Origin: Aptenodytes patagonicus | Lineage: Eukaryota; Chordata; Aves; Sphenisciformes; Spheniscidae | DNA: 64,000 bases | NCBI RefSeq assembly: GCF_965638725.1 | Contig: NC_134982.1 | Coordinates: 75,468,155-75,532,154, forward strand | Direction of reading: 5' to 3' | Shown here: piece by piece, positions 22,295 through 34,640 of the stretch | Position numbering within the stretch: position 1 is the first letter of the stretch | Layout of the letters: every line of letters starts with the position of its first letter | Position numbers and translations under genes: made by a program | Notes under the pieces: generated by a model | What the model was told of the DNA's origin: nothing | What the model saw: only the letters and a program-made list of their open reading frames with translations | The model's database searches: none

Positions 22295-22724
22295 GAAAAT
22301 AGAGTTTTTTCTTGACTATGAGGCTTTTTTGTTGAATATTTGGCATAATATTTAGGGCAATGCAGCAAATCAGACTATTTAGACGACCTTGAGTTTTTAA
22401 CATCTAACTGATGTGGTCATTTCATGTCCCCTGCAAATAGGAAAATCCCCATAATTACAGTATAAATGTTTTTTAGAAAAGGCATTTAATTTATTTATAT
22501 CTATAATATAATGTTTAAAAATCATAATTCTACTTTATTCCATTTCAAGGGTATTTCTTTGTAAGTAAATTGTATTACAGGATTAATTTTCCTGCTATGA
22601 TTTCTTACAACAATTAAAATAATTCTGATTTTGTTTAGAATTAGTGCTGGTTTTATACTTGGCTGCTAATCAAATGCATATTAAAATATTTCTCTGTGTG
22701 TGTGTTTACTTACAGAGAAACCGA

Positions 22725-22741
22725 TTTTTTTTTTTTTTTTT
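22725..22741. repeat. Homopolymer T(17)
   Basis: Seventeen T residues on the + strand follow CCGA. No flanking duplication was found to suggest an inserted cDNA. Confidence 0.9.
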
Positions 22742-22945
22742 AAGGTATGAAGTTTACAAATGTGGTCCTTGTTAAGTAAAATGATGTATTATATATTGTT
22801 ACTCCTGATTTTCCCTTGGTTGTTACTTAGAAACCAAATTAGATACTTTGCAACAGTAGCATAGATAATTTCTACCTGCTATTTTGTAATATTACTGCAG
22901 ACCTTGTTCTATTCAAATACTATGTTTTGAATTCTCTTGCAAGGT

Positions 22946-23064
22946 TTATATTTTTCTTTTTTTTCCTTTCCTTTTTTCCCTTTATTATCTTTTTTCCCTT
23001 TCTTTTTTTAACCTTTTGTTCCCCTTTGCTTTTAACCCCTTTTCTACCCTTTTCCCTTTCTTTG
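22946..23064. repeat. Polypyrimidine tract
   Basis: About 120 bases consist almost wholly of T and C (TTTTTCCTTTCC, CCCTTTATTATC, CCCTTTCTTTTTTT, TTCCCTTTC). It can form an unusual purine:pyrimidine duplex. The short open frame across it is low-complexity Phe/Leu/Pro and not a gene. Confidence 0.85.
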
Positions 23065-26000
23065 TTGGTAGTCAAGTGCATTGTCTTTAATAGCAAGTTT
23101 CTTAGTATTTCTTAAAGTATGATTGATTTCCTCTAGAATCAACAGTATTGTGAGTAAAATGGTAGCAAAATAGTGCAGTGTAAATTTGATTATAAACTAA
23201 AACCTTCATTAAATACAGCTGAGAAAATTACAGTGTGCGTTCACTAAATGATGGCAGTGACCTGAGTAAATTTCACCTGACTGTAATCAGTTATCTGCGG
23301 CAACAACATTTTTCTATTATTTTTTAGCAAATGGAGGATGTAAATTATATATTATATATATATCCAACTCAAAAGGTAACTTAACTGTCTCAGAATATGT
23401 GTGTGTTGTCTTCAGTTAATTTCATTTGGCTGTTTGGTGAACTTGTGATTTGTTTGAGTACAGAGAAACAAAAGCTGGCAATGAGAGAAAGACAGTTGGC
23501 AAAACCTAGATGTGCTGTCTTGTTCTTTGTAAAGTCATAGGCTAGCAGAACTACGTTAGACTGTAAAAATAAGTTTTACTGCTGCTATACGTAGATCCTT
23601 AAAGCACTGAATACCTCACTTTGCCTGCTGTGGAAACGAAAAAGCTCACCTGCAAGGACATTTTACTTCCTAGTCCTCCTGTGCAACCCTGTCTATCCGG
23701 ACCAATAGGAAAACTTGTTCCTTATTGTTTGCCTCTCTTCTTTCATGTCAAGGTTCATTTGCCAGTTCTAAAATCTGCCGTAGCACTGATGGGTCTTGCA
23801 AAATCCCAAGCAATATGAATAAACAAAAATAAGTCCTTAATATTGAAGAAAAAGGTACAATACAGTAATAGCTGATTGATAGGACAAATGTTTCTAGACC
23901 TGTATCGCTCCTTTTTTACTTGTACTGCCACCACCTGTGGTTTTATCACCCGCAGAGGTGATTCCTTGCTGACTGCATCCTCCTCTGTGGCTTCCATGTA
24001 TTTCTGCCAGCCCCTGAACAGCAAAAGGCTATTTCATGCAGAAGCCATGCCTTGGTAAGGCATAAGTTAGGGTGTCTTAGAAAAGCTGAATGTAAATCAG
24101 GTTTAATTAGAAACACATTTCCTACGCCACCAGAAGAACTCATACAGTCAAATGTACGAAGTCCATTCAGTGATGTCGCAGAACGATACATTTGCAGTTG
24201 TTTGGGAGCAAGGAAGTATTGCTAGAAGTAATGATAAACCAGAACGTAGTTCTCTTCTACTGCCTACTTGCTGGAGATATATGCCATTTATTTCTGAATT
24301 AAGCTTCATTTTCCTATTGGTTTTCCAGGTCACCTTTAAAAGTTCATTTTGTAGTGTGATGAACTGTCAAAGGTTATTATTTCAAAGTCTGTATCAAGAA
24401 ATTGCATATGCTAACTTTAATATGTAGTGTGACAAAGATGAAACAGGTTTACTATGCATATGACAGAGAAGATTTGTAATTACAGCCAAGTTAAATTTGA
24501 AATTAAAGGAGGAGAAGAATTCCAAGAAAATTAAATTAAGCTGTTTACAAAAATAAAATATTATCTATATATATCATAAGAGAGACTTCAAGTGATTGAT
24601 TACACAAGTGTTAATTCATTTTTAAGATAGTGTACTATTGCTGCTTAGGTTAAAAACAGATCAGCTAAATTATACGGGTTCCTGCATTGATTCGTATCAC
24701 TGCACAGTTACAAAAAATCCAGTGTATTTAAAATATTTATTCTAGAACTGTTTTGTTGTTCACTTTTAAATATCTCTTTGATTTTTTCCTTGAAAAATAA
24801 ATTTAATATTTCACTTGGAGGAAGAGGCAATTTGTATGTAAAATGCAGTCATGAATTATTTATGAAGCCTTAAAATAATTTTACTGGTTTTTGATCAACC
24901 ACTTTGCTGGAGAAAAAATATTATACACTGGGTGTTGGTCAGCACGAGGAAGAAGATCCTGATTATATTCTGGATTGCAACAGAAATATTTTCTAATGAA
25001 TTTTGGCTGTCCTTACAGATGAAGCACAGTGCTTTTTTGAGGAGGAGAGTTGATTGTGTTTGTATTAGGTAAATAAAAAGGCGTGACTCCCCAGAGAGCC
25101 AAAAGTATCTATTATTTCTGTTTAGAGGCTTTGATGTTATTTTTACGGTGATTTCATAGAGAATAATAATTAGACTTCAAGACGCCACTTTTGAGAGACA
25201 AATCACAGGCATTTCCTCAGAAAAGAATTAGTTCTGTTTGTAACACACCTTTCATTACAGTATTTGCTTTCAGAAAAATATTTTGCCTAAAAGACTTAGT
25301 GCCTTGTGTAACTTCTTTTTTTAAGCTATGTTATAAAGTAACGTGCTTTGCTGTTTAAAATTATTGTAATTATTAATCTCAGTGAATGGAAGTTTTGATC
25401 ACTGACTTCAGGTTGCTTCTAAGTAGATACAAAGGTAGCACGTAGGGAATCAAATCGTCTCCGTAGATGATTTAAGATGCTGCTGTTCTAACCGGATACA
25501 GTGGGAATGCAACATTGAACATGAGCAGCATGGCACTGCATTGTGAATCTCACCAAGCGAGGCAGCTGGATAGCACTCTCCTGCAGCGTTGCCTGTATTT
25601 GAGGGAGCACGGTTTCAGAAACAGCAGCCGTCATGGGGTTACCCTGTAATGGGACAAAAGGTCCCTTCACCATCTGATTCCTTAAACAGTCAGGGCTATG
25701 AAGATCCTAAATGGTTTCTTGGTTATTACTATTATTTTTTAAATATTAGTCTACAAAAGTGCTTGTCGTAATTAAGGTTACTTCGTTTTCATCTGTGGAT
25801 AAAGCATGTCAAAGGTTTTCTAAAAAACAACTGAAAAAAGGTTTTGTGCATGTGAATGCGTAGTAAGTTATATGGCATTTTACATGCCCGTAAGCACTGA
25901 TTTAGCTTTATGAGATCACTGATGCTGGTAAACGTGCCCTTTTCACAGAAGATAATCGAAGACTAGTTGTGAAATAGGCCCTTTAGTCAGGAAGGGAGAT

Positions 26001-27412
26001 GAGGTGGTTAATTGATGCAGAAACATAAAGAAGAACAGCATAACTTTAGGAGCATAGACACCAAATTAAAAACTGATTATGAAGTCCTGCAATTTAGTCC
26101 CAGTAATATAAACCTTCGTGTTTATTGCTAAGTCAATCTGCAATATATGGAGAGAAAAAAAATGTTTGTTCACCTTATTTATGGCCAAATTTAAATGTTA
26201 AAATACTGGAATTCTTTGTCAAGTCTCATGTTTCATGGGCCTTTCTTGGCATTAATATTAAAATATGTAAACAGAATACATAATAGGTGAAGAAAAATCT
26301 GAAGCTTGTAAAAAGGTTTAGACACATACCAGTTAATCAAACTGACTCTGTAGTCAGACAAGGAAAGATCCCAAAAGCATATTGCATGGTTATTAAATTG
26401 TAGAGCACGAGTAATCATCTCTGTTAAAAAAAAACCCCACATGTTCATTCAGTGCATCATTGCTTTCTTAAGCACATGGGAAACTGTCATCTTTTTTCAT
26501 GGGATCTGTCTTGATTATTGTCAGACTCAAGAGTGAGTTTTTGTCTTTTGTATCTAATGGTTCTGCAAAGTTGTTCTAGATGAATATCTTACATTGTGAA
26601 TTGTTGAATATATGATCTTGCATCCCATCTTCCATTTTCAGACTCCAGTCAATCTTACTTTACTTACTAAATCTCAGCTTTACTTCCCTGAAATACTGTG
26701 TGCAGTTCTGCATGTCTGTATCGAAGACATCTATTGGGAGTGGAACAAATGCAGACAAAGACTTCTAAGGTCACCAGAGGAACAAGGGACATGAGACATG
26801 ACTAGAAAATCCTGTTTAGCCTGAACGTCTTGAAACTTGCCTGTAAAGACAGGCAGAAATAGAGTACGGGAAAGACATTTAAGCCGAATATGAATACTGG
26901 TGAGGAACTATGAATATATTTTGGTTAGGTTACCTTTTCCGAGGCTGCCTCCTTGTCTCCTTCTTCCCATACCACTGTTGTGCAGCTACTGTTTACGTGG
27001 GTACGTAAAGAACCACATCAGGAAGCTCATTCGAGCAAGGAATCCTGTCCATTTGCTCCTCCCAACCTGGATGAGCATTCTGTTCGAATTTGCTGTGTTG
27101 GCATAACAGAATGAGTAGTGAAAACCTAACTGCTGAAAAAGGTGCTGGATTATCTTACACAAGTGATACCCCAGGTTCTTCCAGTCCTTGAGATATGAAC
27201 CATTAATATTAAGGTCCATGATTTCATTCCGTCTTGTTGAAGTGATGCAGATCTTCACTCAAAAATGGTAGCTGAACTGCCCCAAATGTACACTATTTTA
27301 GCTATTAAATTTGCCAATCTACATACTTCTGATTATTGGTAATTTTTTTTAAGCAAAGTCACTATAATTGTTACCATGTGTAGTCTGGTTAAAGTTAGTG
27401 TCTCATAATTGT

Positions 27413-28838
27413 ATGGGGCCAGATGGGATCCACCCAAGGATACTGAGGGAGCTGCTGGAAGAGCTCACCAAGCCACTTTCAATCATTTATCAGCAGTCCT
27501 GGCTAACCGGGGAGGTCCCAGTTGACTGGAGGTTAGCAAATGTGACGCCCATCTACAAGAAGGGCTGGAAGGAGGATCCAGGGAACTACAGGCCTGTCAG
27601 CCTGACCTCGGTGCCGGGGAAGGTTATGGAGCAGATCATCCTGTGTACCATCATGTGGCACGTACAGGACAACCAGGTGATCAGGCCCAGTCAGCATGGG
27701 TTTATGAAAGGCAGGTCCTGCCTGACTAACCTGATCTCCTTCTGTGGCAAGATGACCCTCCTAGTGAATGAGGGAAAGGCTGTGGATGTCGTCTACCTGG
27801 ACTTTAGTAAAGTCTCTGACACCATTTCCCACAGCATTCTCTTGGAGAAACTGGCTGCTTATGGTTTGGATGGACTGGCTGGACGGCTGGGCCCAAAGAG
27901 CTGTGGTGAATGGAGTTAAATCCAGTTGGCGGCCGGTCACGAGCGGTGTTCCCCAGGGCTCAGTACTGGGGCCAGTTCTGTTTAATATCTTTATCAATGA
28001 CCTGGATGAGGGGATCGAGTGCACCCTCAGTCAGTTTGCAGAAGACACCAAGTTGGGCGGGAGCGTTGATCTGCTCGAGGGTAGGAAGGCTCTGCAGAGG
28101 GACCTGGACAGGCTGGATCAATGGGCCCAGGCCAACTGTATGAGCTTCAACAAGGCCAAGTGCCGGGTCCTGCACTTCGGCCACAACAACCCCATGCAGC
28201 GCTACAGGCTTGGGGAAGAGTGGCTGGAAAGCTGCCTGTCGGAAAAGGACCTGGGGGTGCTGGTTGACAGCCGGCTGAATATGAGCCGGCAGTGTGCCCA
28301 GGTGGCCAAGGTGGCTAATAGCATCCTGGCCTGTATCAGCAATAGTGTGGCCAGCAGGAGGAGGGAAGTGATCGTGCCCCTGTACTCGGCGCTGGTGAGG
28401 CCGCACCTCGAATACTGTGTTCAGTTTTGGGCCCCTCACTACAAGAAGGACGTTGAGGTGCTGGAGCATGTCCAGAGAAGGGCAACGAGGCTGGTGAAGG
28501 GTCTGGAGAACAAGTCTTATGAGGAGCGGCTGAGGGAACTGGGGTTGTTTAGCCTGGAGAAAAGGAGGTTCAGGGGAGACCTTATCGCTCTCTGCAACTC
28601 CCTGAAAGGAGGTTGTAGCGAGGCAGGAGTCGGTCTCTTCTTCCAAGCAACAAGCGATAGGACGAGAGGAAACGACCTCAAGTTGCACCAGGGCAGGTTT
28701 AGATTGGATATTAGGAAAAATTTCTTCACCGAAAGGGTTGTCAAGCATTGGAACAGGCTGCCCAGGGCAGTGGTTGAGTCCCCATCCCTGGAGGCGTTTA
28801 AAAGACGTGTAGACGTGGTGCTTAGGGACATGGTTTAG
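27413..28838 (+). pseudogene. CR1 ORF2 remnant with a frameshifting deletion (copy 2)
   Basis: The first part (to the stop at 27917-27919) holds GPDGIHPRILREL, the NVTPIYKKG and NYRPVSLTS reverse-transcriptase motifs, QHGFMKGRSCLTNL, and a mutated DFSKVSDT (usual DFSKAFDT). The second part, in the next frame, resumes at [12 protein letters not shown] and contains [32 protein letters not shown] at the catalytic box, RFNKAKC-like [12 protein letters not shown] and the full C terminus to the stop at 28836-28838. A deletion between GLDG and WLDG near 27867-27880 causes the shift. The catalytic box has Glu for the first Asp. The copy is inactive. Confidence 0.92.
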
Positions 28839-28925
28839 TGGTGGACTTGGCAGTGCCAGGTTAATGGTTGGACTCGATGATCTTAAAGGTCTTTTCCAAG
28901 GTAAACAATTCTATGATTCTATGAA
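27413..28925 (+). mobile_element. CR1 LINE, 5'-truncated (copy 2)
   Basis: A sense-oriented CR1 starts abruptly inside ORF2 at the GPDGIHPR motif and runs to a 3' UTR ending in two copies of the octamer ATTCTATG (about 28908-28923). It has no poly-A tail. It is very similar to copy 3 at 40.4 kb over their shared 950 bp, including the 3' UTR from GTGGACTTGGCAGTGCCAGG on, so both belong to one subfamily. It is the longest CR1 in the window. Confidence 0.97.
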
Positions 28926-31900
28926 ATTAAACTTTTGAATTGCATCCACGCTAGGGGCCTGTGTTGCTTTAACAATGTCTGTTTCAAAGAGCCATATACT
29001 AACAGCAGAACCCAAACTGTATGAACAAGTTGTAAGCACTACTCTTCCCTACATAAAAAAGGAGATGGGAGCAGAATAGTAAAAGAGAATGACTTGCAAT
29101 TTAGACAAATATGAGGTAGGAGCAAGGAAATTTTGTTATATGTATACTTAGATGAAATGTTGAAGTTTAAGGATGAAGTTGTTGTTTTGTTCATTGTTTT
29201 GAAATGAGTGGAAAGGCTGAGACCAGCACCCTGGTTACTTCAGTCCTAATGTGGCGCTTCAGACCTGGGACGCATAACCCAATTTGCTGGAACTGGGGAT
29301 AGGTAGGCTGGTCTTCATCAAGATCTAGCAAACGTAGCATTTTCTCCTCCATAAAGGGGAATTTCTATACACTGCATATCTCAGTGTTTCTGCTTTAGTG
29401 TCCTGTTTCTTTGACTGCACCAGTTCCTGTATCACTACAGGTTGTAGGATTCTTTATTACAAATACAGGTACTCCTTAAATTCTCTTTTCAGGAAGGCAT
29501 CTGCTCTATATCCCAAACAAAATTAAGATTAATTGTTTGATATCTTCTCCAGCTTGCTTTCCAGGCCTCAACAGGACATTGACGTAGAGGTACACTGAAA
29601 CTCAAGTGGATGCAGTATTGGAAAATTAACTGAAGGGACCTCCTGCTATTGGAAAGGCAGGTAATGTCTTTTCTGTCTTCGATTTCTAGTAACCTGTTTA
29701 AATACTCAGTGGATCTCAGCAACTCTATTAATGGATTGCCTTCTTGTTTAACTGTGTATAAAGGAGTATTTTAAAGAAATAGGTTTCTTATGGAATTTAT
29801 CTTTGTACTAAAATGCCATGGAGCTATTAATATTGTTCCCAGGAAGATAAAGTAGGTAGCATGTACCATAGTAGGGCCCTATTTAGACAATCTAAGTTCT
29901 CTTTAAATTCCTGAGCCTATTCTTTCATATTGTTTGTGCACCTCTGAAGAGCTAGAACCCACTAATAGAAAGAGTTAGGTATCAGGATTTAGGTAGAATT
30001 TAGACCGTTCAAATATGTCTCTTCTTGCCAAATATTGGTGTCAGGTCACATAATACTAGAGCTTCATCAATTGTTTCACTAACTAAATCTGCATATTCTT
30101 TTCAAAAATACAATAGTTGTATCTGCTTTGCAGGAGACCCCATTGCGACAATTTCTGTGCTTTCATTGTTTTAAGAGTATGCCTCTATACATGCTCGGCA
30201 TGATGATGTTTATCATCAGTAAATTACTCATTTTGTGAAATAAACTGATACAGGAATTGGTAGATCATGGTTTTACGAAATCTCCAGTTGGTACATCTTG
30301 GTCCTGTACTAAGAATAATGAGGTTCTGCAGTCATCTATGTCTGCTCGCAGGCTAGGGTCATTCCAGTCTGGTGAATCCTGTTCTTTGCACTTTTGCTAT
30401 GTTGGGATGTTTTAATAAAAACGTTGGCTGTCTGAGAACTGAGAAGAGAAGTTTACTAAGATTTTTATTGTCTCATGAAAAGTATGACATGTCAAAGATG
30501 TGAGTAACTGAAATGCTTTTTAGTGGACCAGTTTTTGAAAATATGTTACTTCACTGCCATGGCTCTAAATTAACACTGAAATTTGTATTAGGAAGCCAAG
30601 CCATAAACAACAGAGGGGGAGAACAGGGAGCCACTGGGCCCCTAATTATACCTCCATTTGCTGCAGAAAAAAGTATGTTGCCAGTATTGTTCACTAAATA
30701 TCAACAGGCCAAAGGGAGTGAACTTAACTGAAGGGAGAGCTGTGGTCAGTGAAGAATGGCAGCTCCTAAAGCTGTTGGTGTATAATACATGCTTATCATT
30801 GAAAACTGGAATCAGGGTCAGGAATCAGTGGGCAGTGTTTGACATGGTCAGCATGTAAACCTGGTTAGAATTGCAATTCAGACTATCCTTTAATGTTGGA
30901 AAAGGGTCTTGGGTAGAGTAACTTTAATTTATTGTTACTTTAGCCATGATACATATTAAGCAAATCTCCAAATGCCAAATTTCCTATGGACCAGTAGATT
31001 TTATATCTGTATTATTTATTTTATATTTTATATTTATATTTATAAGGAAGACTTTCCATGTTAACTGTACCGTTAAGCAAAGAACAGTGAATCCTCTCAT
31101 GAGGAACAAAAATTCTGTTATCTACCCTCATCATGTCTTAAACAAAGGACATGGATGCAGGAGGAAAGGCAGTACTGAAATGTATGTGAGTTTTTTGTAC
31201 ATCTGTGATTATATTGTGACACGGCATGTGCATTTACTACTAATGTTATAAATGACATACAAGTCCATATATAAAAATCAGGAGTTTTCATTCCTTATTC
31301 CTTTGTATGCAAAAGGGAGAAAATGTTTGCTGTTTGCAGCTCCCTGTATTTTTATTGATAAAATGTTGTAATCAACATTTTGTCTCCCTATTTCATTTAA
31401 TTTCATTTTTTTTAATGTGTATCTCAGTGGGGAACTCTAAACTGTACTTTTATAATGTCCTCTCTGCTAACTTTTATCTTTAGCTATTGAAGAAGATTAA
31501 TAATCCTGATATCTGAGCTGCAGAATTTTAATAAACAAAGCTTAATTAAAACAAGAGAAGCACAATAAACCCAAAGGGTTCTGCTTTAGCACTGCAGATT
31601 ATGTAATTTTTCTTGTTTGTTATGTGTTTTTAAAAATTGGGGTGGGGGGAGGGCTGGAAGAGAACTTCAGGTTTTTATATTTAATTGAACTAACAGCATG
31701 TGCTGATAAGTAATAAATAATAGTGACACAGGGTGACTAAATAAATTGGTTTCCTCAAGCAATCATTCATTCGCTGTCTTTCATTGCCATCAGGTTAAGA
31801 GACAGCTTCTTTTTGTCAGCCTACAGGAGAAATATTTGATAGTGTAACAACCTCCTTTCCATTCCAGCCACAGCAGCCTTTTAAATGCATTGAATTAATA

Positions 31901-34384
31901 TAAATAAAAATGCAGCAATTAAACAAAACTTTGGCTGCTCATTGTCTTACAAAAAAAAAAATCTCTGCAGAATCAGTTATCAAGAAAGCATCTTGCAGTG
32001 CTTCAGTGCACTTTGCAGGAAGGAAACACTGCGGATAGGCAAGGTTCTTGTACTTTTGCAGAAAAAGGATTGTTGGTATTGAATCATGGATAAAGTCCCT
32101 GATCTTAGTAGGCTTCTGCTAAGCACTCATCATTCAAGAATAGGATAAATACACACCACGTTCTTGCAAAAATTCTTTGCTGTCAGACCTATACCCACTT
32201 ACGAAACAGATTGGTCAGTTCTTTAAGTGTGCACCATTCGGAATATTTTCTAGTAGCTTAATGTACCCTATGGTTTTACTAACCTTACATGGGGTCATTG
32301 CTACGGAGACTGGAAAACAAGGAACTAAACAGAAAACCTAAAAATTAGCTTTTCTGACCTTCCCATCACATAGTCCAACAGCAGGATGATAGAGTAGTCT
32401 TGGAGGAATACTGCCAGAGTGAAATTTATGGGGCTACTGTAACTTGCACATATAATTCAGACTGAAGAAGTCACTGCATTCATCGTACTGATACTCTGCT
32501 CATTTCTTTAACTGGATTCCTTTCAGGATTTTGGGTCTGAAGAGCCTAGCTGGTCGAAAGACCATTTTCCATCGAAGATAATTGGGGCAGCTGGGAGAAT
32601 ATGCTTATAGAAGAGATGGTGGCAGTTCAAGAGCTGCTCATACGGCAGGCTCCTTGTTGTATGGCTCTTTGTTAGGAACTTTACCCTGACCATCTGCGCA
32701 GCATGGTATGCGACTGATGTGGTACTGCATGGTGTCCACAACAGCTCAGCCTCTGGCACGCTAGGTATCCATGCAGCACTTGGGAAACAGGAAACATTAA
32801 TGAAAAGGAGGGAATTAAAATGTACTAGGCTTTTTAGATGTAATGAATCTTGCCACTTGGCTGCTTAAGTGAATGGCATTTTCAACACCCAGAAGGCATC
32901 CTCAAACTTTTTCACACCAGAAACCACGCCTACAAGGAATTAATTTTTTTGGATCAGCTCTACCGTTTCCCTTGTCAGAGCTCTTTTCTCCACTCACTTA
33001 CCATACTAACACCCCCTAATGTAACTAAAGCAATGTCCAACATAGGCTATAATATGAAGAGAAACATTTGCTAGCTATTTTCTATGTCTTTAAAAAGAGT
33101 GAATCAGATTTGGTCAGGAAGTACACCCCTGATCACACTGAAAACTCACTGATTGTAATATATTCTTAATGCCACTATGGTGGCATTAGAAGCTTCTGCT
33201 TCTAGCTTAGCACCAGACCTGCAGGCACTATTGAAATTCCTCATTAATTATGCCATTTCTCCCAAATGCCTGTGCTTTATACCTACAAGTATTGTTAGTG
33301 TATTTTCAGCTAATTATTGCTCTCTTCTGCTGTGTTTGTACTACTTAAATATTAACCACGTACAGGCTGTTATCTGTCTTTGTCATTTATCTAGCCTTCT
33401 GATTCACCTTTCCAGCCAGTTGTCATGGAACTGTAAAGTGTGGTTCTGCCCTGCACAGCATTGGTTTAAGCCCAGGACACAATAAAGGACTGCTCTGCGT
33501 GTGCGTCCAGAGTTGGGTATGCTGCTGTTATGCCTCGGCAACAACTGTAAATTGTACTCCTCTAATGGTACTGGCCAGTGGCAATACAAGTGGCATAACA
33601 CCTTCTCAACACAGAAAGATGGTTTCTGCCACACATAAATTTCCTTCTCATTATGCGCTGCAAAGTTATAGACCCAAGGCCTGATTTGCTGATGATCTGT
33701 GTATTTGTTAACCCTGCAGAGCTATCACAAGAAAGCCAGAATGAATTGAATTAGTGCAAGTCTCTCTTTTTTCAGTCTTCCTTGTAACGTCAGCTTGTCG
33801 TTGTTACCTGTACAACTCCATACTTGTTTTCTTTGGACTTAGGTTTCTTTCCTTCCATAGGCTCTCTTCCTACACTATTTTTGCATCTTCTCAGTCAACG
33901 GCTGATATGCATCTTTCATATTTTTTTGTCTGAAAAAACTCTATCCTGTGTTGATCCTTTTTGAAAAAGAAATGTTATTTAGTGCTCAAGGTTCCCAGAA
34001 TAAAAGGCCCAAATGCCAACTATAATTGAGTCTACTTATATTCTGTTGAGACTAGATGATTTCCACAAATTAAATACTTAATTATGTTCATTTTAAAAAT
34101 TGTCCATGTTTTTTCTTTCTGAGACTTTCTTTGTCTCAGTCATTGGATCCTGTTATACCTTCTCCTGGCAGACTGAAGAGCCCTCTGTTATTAGGTTTGT
34201 GCTTCCTAAGTGGTACTTAAGGACAGTGATCAATGCATCAACTAACTTGCTTCTAATGAGGTAAAAAGATTGAGATCCTTAAAACCTTCCTCTGCACTGC
34301 ACCTTTTCCAGTTAGTTAATTCATCCTTAATTAAGTCTTCCAGGAATCCTCTCCAGCATTCTGATGTCCTGCTTGAGTTGAGAA
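28926..34384. other. Intergenic DNA, no gene seen
   Basis: AT-rich unique sequence. A purine-rich low-complexity bit occurs at 31638-31655 and A/T-rich simple text at 31010-31045. The part about 31740-31960, with long stretches of balanced, motif-dense text rich in ATTA and TTAATT cores, could be conserved non-coding DNA. No exon with family similarity and no transposon was recognised. Confidence 0.55.
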
Positions 34385-34640
34385 CATTGGATGATCATAA
34401 GATACTTCAGGCCAGCGGGGACCTCGGGTGGTCTCCACTCCAAACCCCTGCCCCGAGCAGACTCAGCCGTGGGGTCAGACCAGGGCTCAGGGCTTTATCC
34501 TGTGGGGGCTGGAAACCCTCCAAGGAGGGAGACAGCACCACCTCCCTGGGCCAAGCCCCACTGCCCAGCTGTTCTCGTGAGGGAAAAGCTTTCCCTTACT
34601 TCCAGGCTCTCTGGCCCTGCTCAGCTGGATGCCCACCAGA
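34385..34640 (-). mobile_element. CR1 LINE 3' fragment, antisense and unusually GC-rich
   Basis: On the minus strand the text reads as a CR1 tail: a TTTTCCCTCACGAGAACAG segment, then CCCAGGGAGGTGGTGCTGTC, CCTTGGAGGGTTTCCAG, GATAAAGCCCTGAGCCCTGG and GACCACCCGAGGTCC, with the element end near 34385-34395. It is far richer in C and G than other copies. The GC-rich text continues to about 34800 without a clear CR1 match. Confidence 0.75.

Larger units (their letters stand above)
21558..22315 (+). other. CAAP1: CAAP1 3' UTR (predicted)
   Basis: Sequence from the stop codon to the cleavage region after AATAAA at 22289. It is AT-rich with one earlier AATAAA at 22156-22161. The 104-codon open frame at 21596-21910 lies wholly inside it and shows no family signature. 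The 3' end is inferred, not measured. Confidence 0.6.
22316..27412. other. Intergenic DNA 3' of CAAP1, no gene seen
   Basis: AT-rich unique sequence with a T(17) run at 22725-22741, a long pyrimidine tract at about 22946-23064 and a TA-rich stretch at 23345-23363. Open frames are short and carry no family signature. No transposon was recognised. Parts of 24780-25020 and 25430-25700 look like ordered unique text that could be conserved non-coding sequence, which cannot be tested here. Confidence 0.6.

Noticed and set aside
22927..23115. Frame of Phe/Leu/Pro over the pyrimidine tract
   Set aside because: Low-complexity translation of a T/C tract.
27960..28748. Minus-strand frame of 262 codons opposite CR1 copy 2
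   Set aside because: Antisense shadow of CR1 ORF2; the same shadow occurs opposite copy 3 (40374-41279), as expected from sequence identity.
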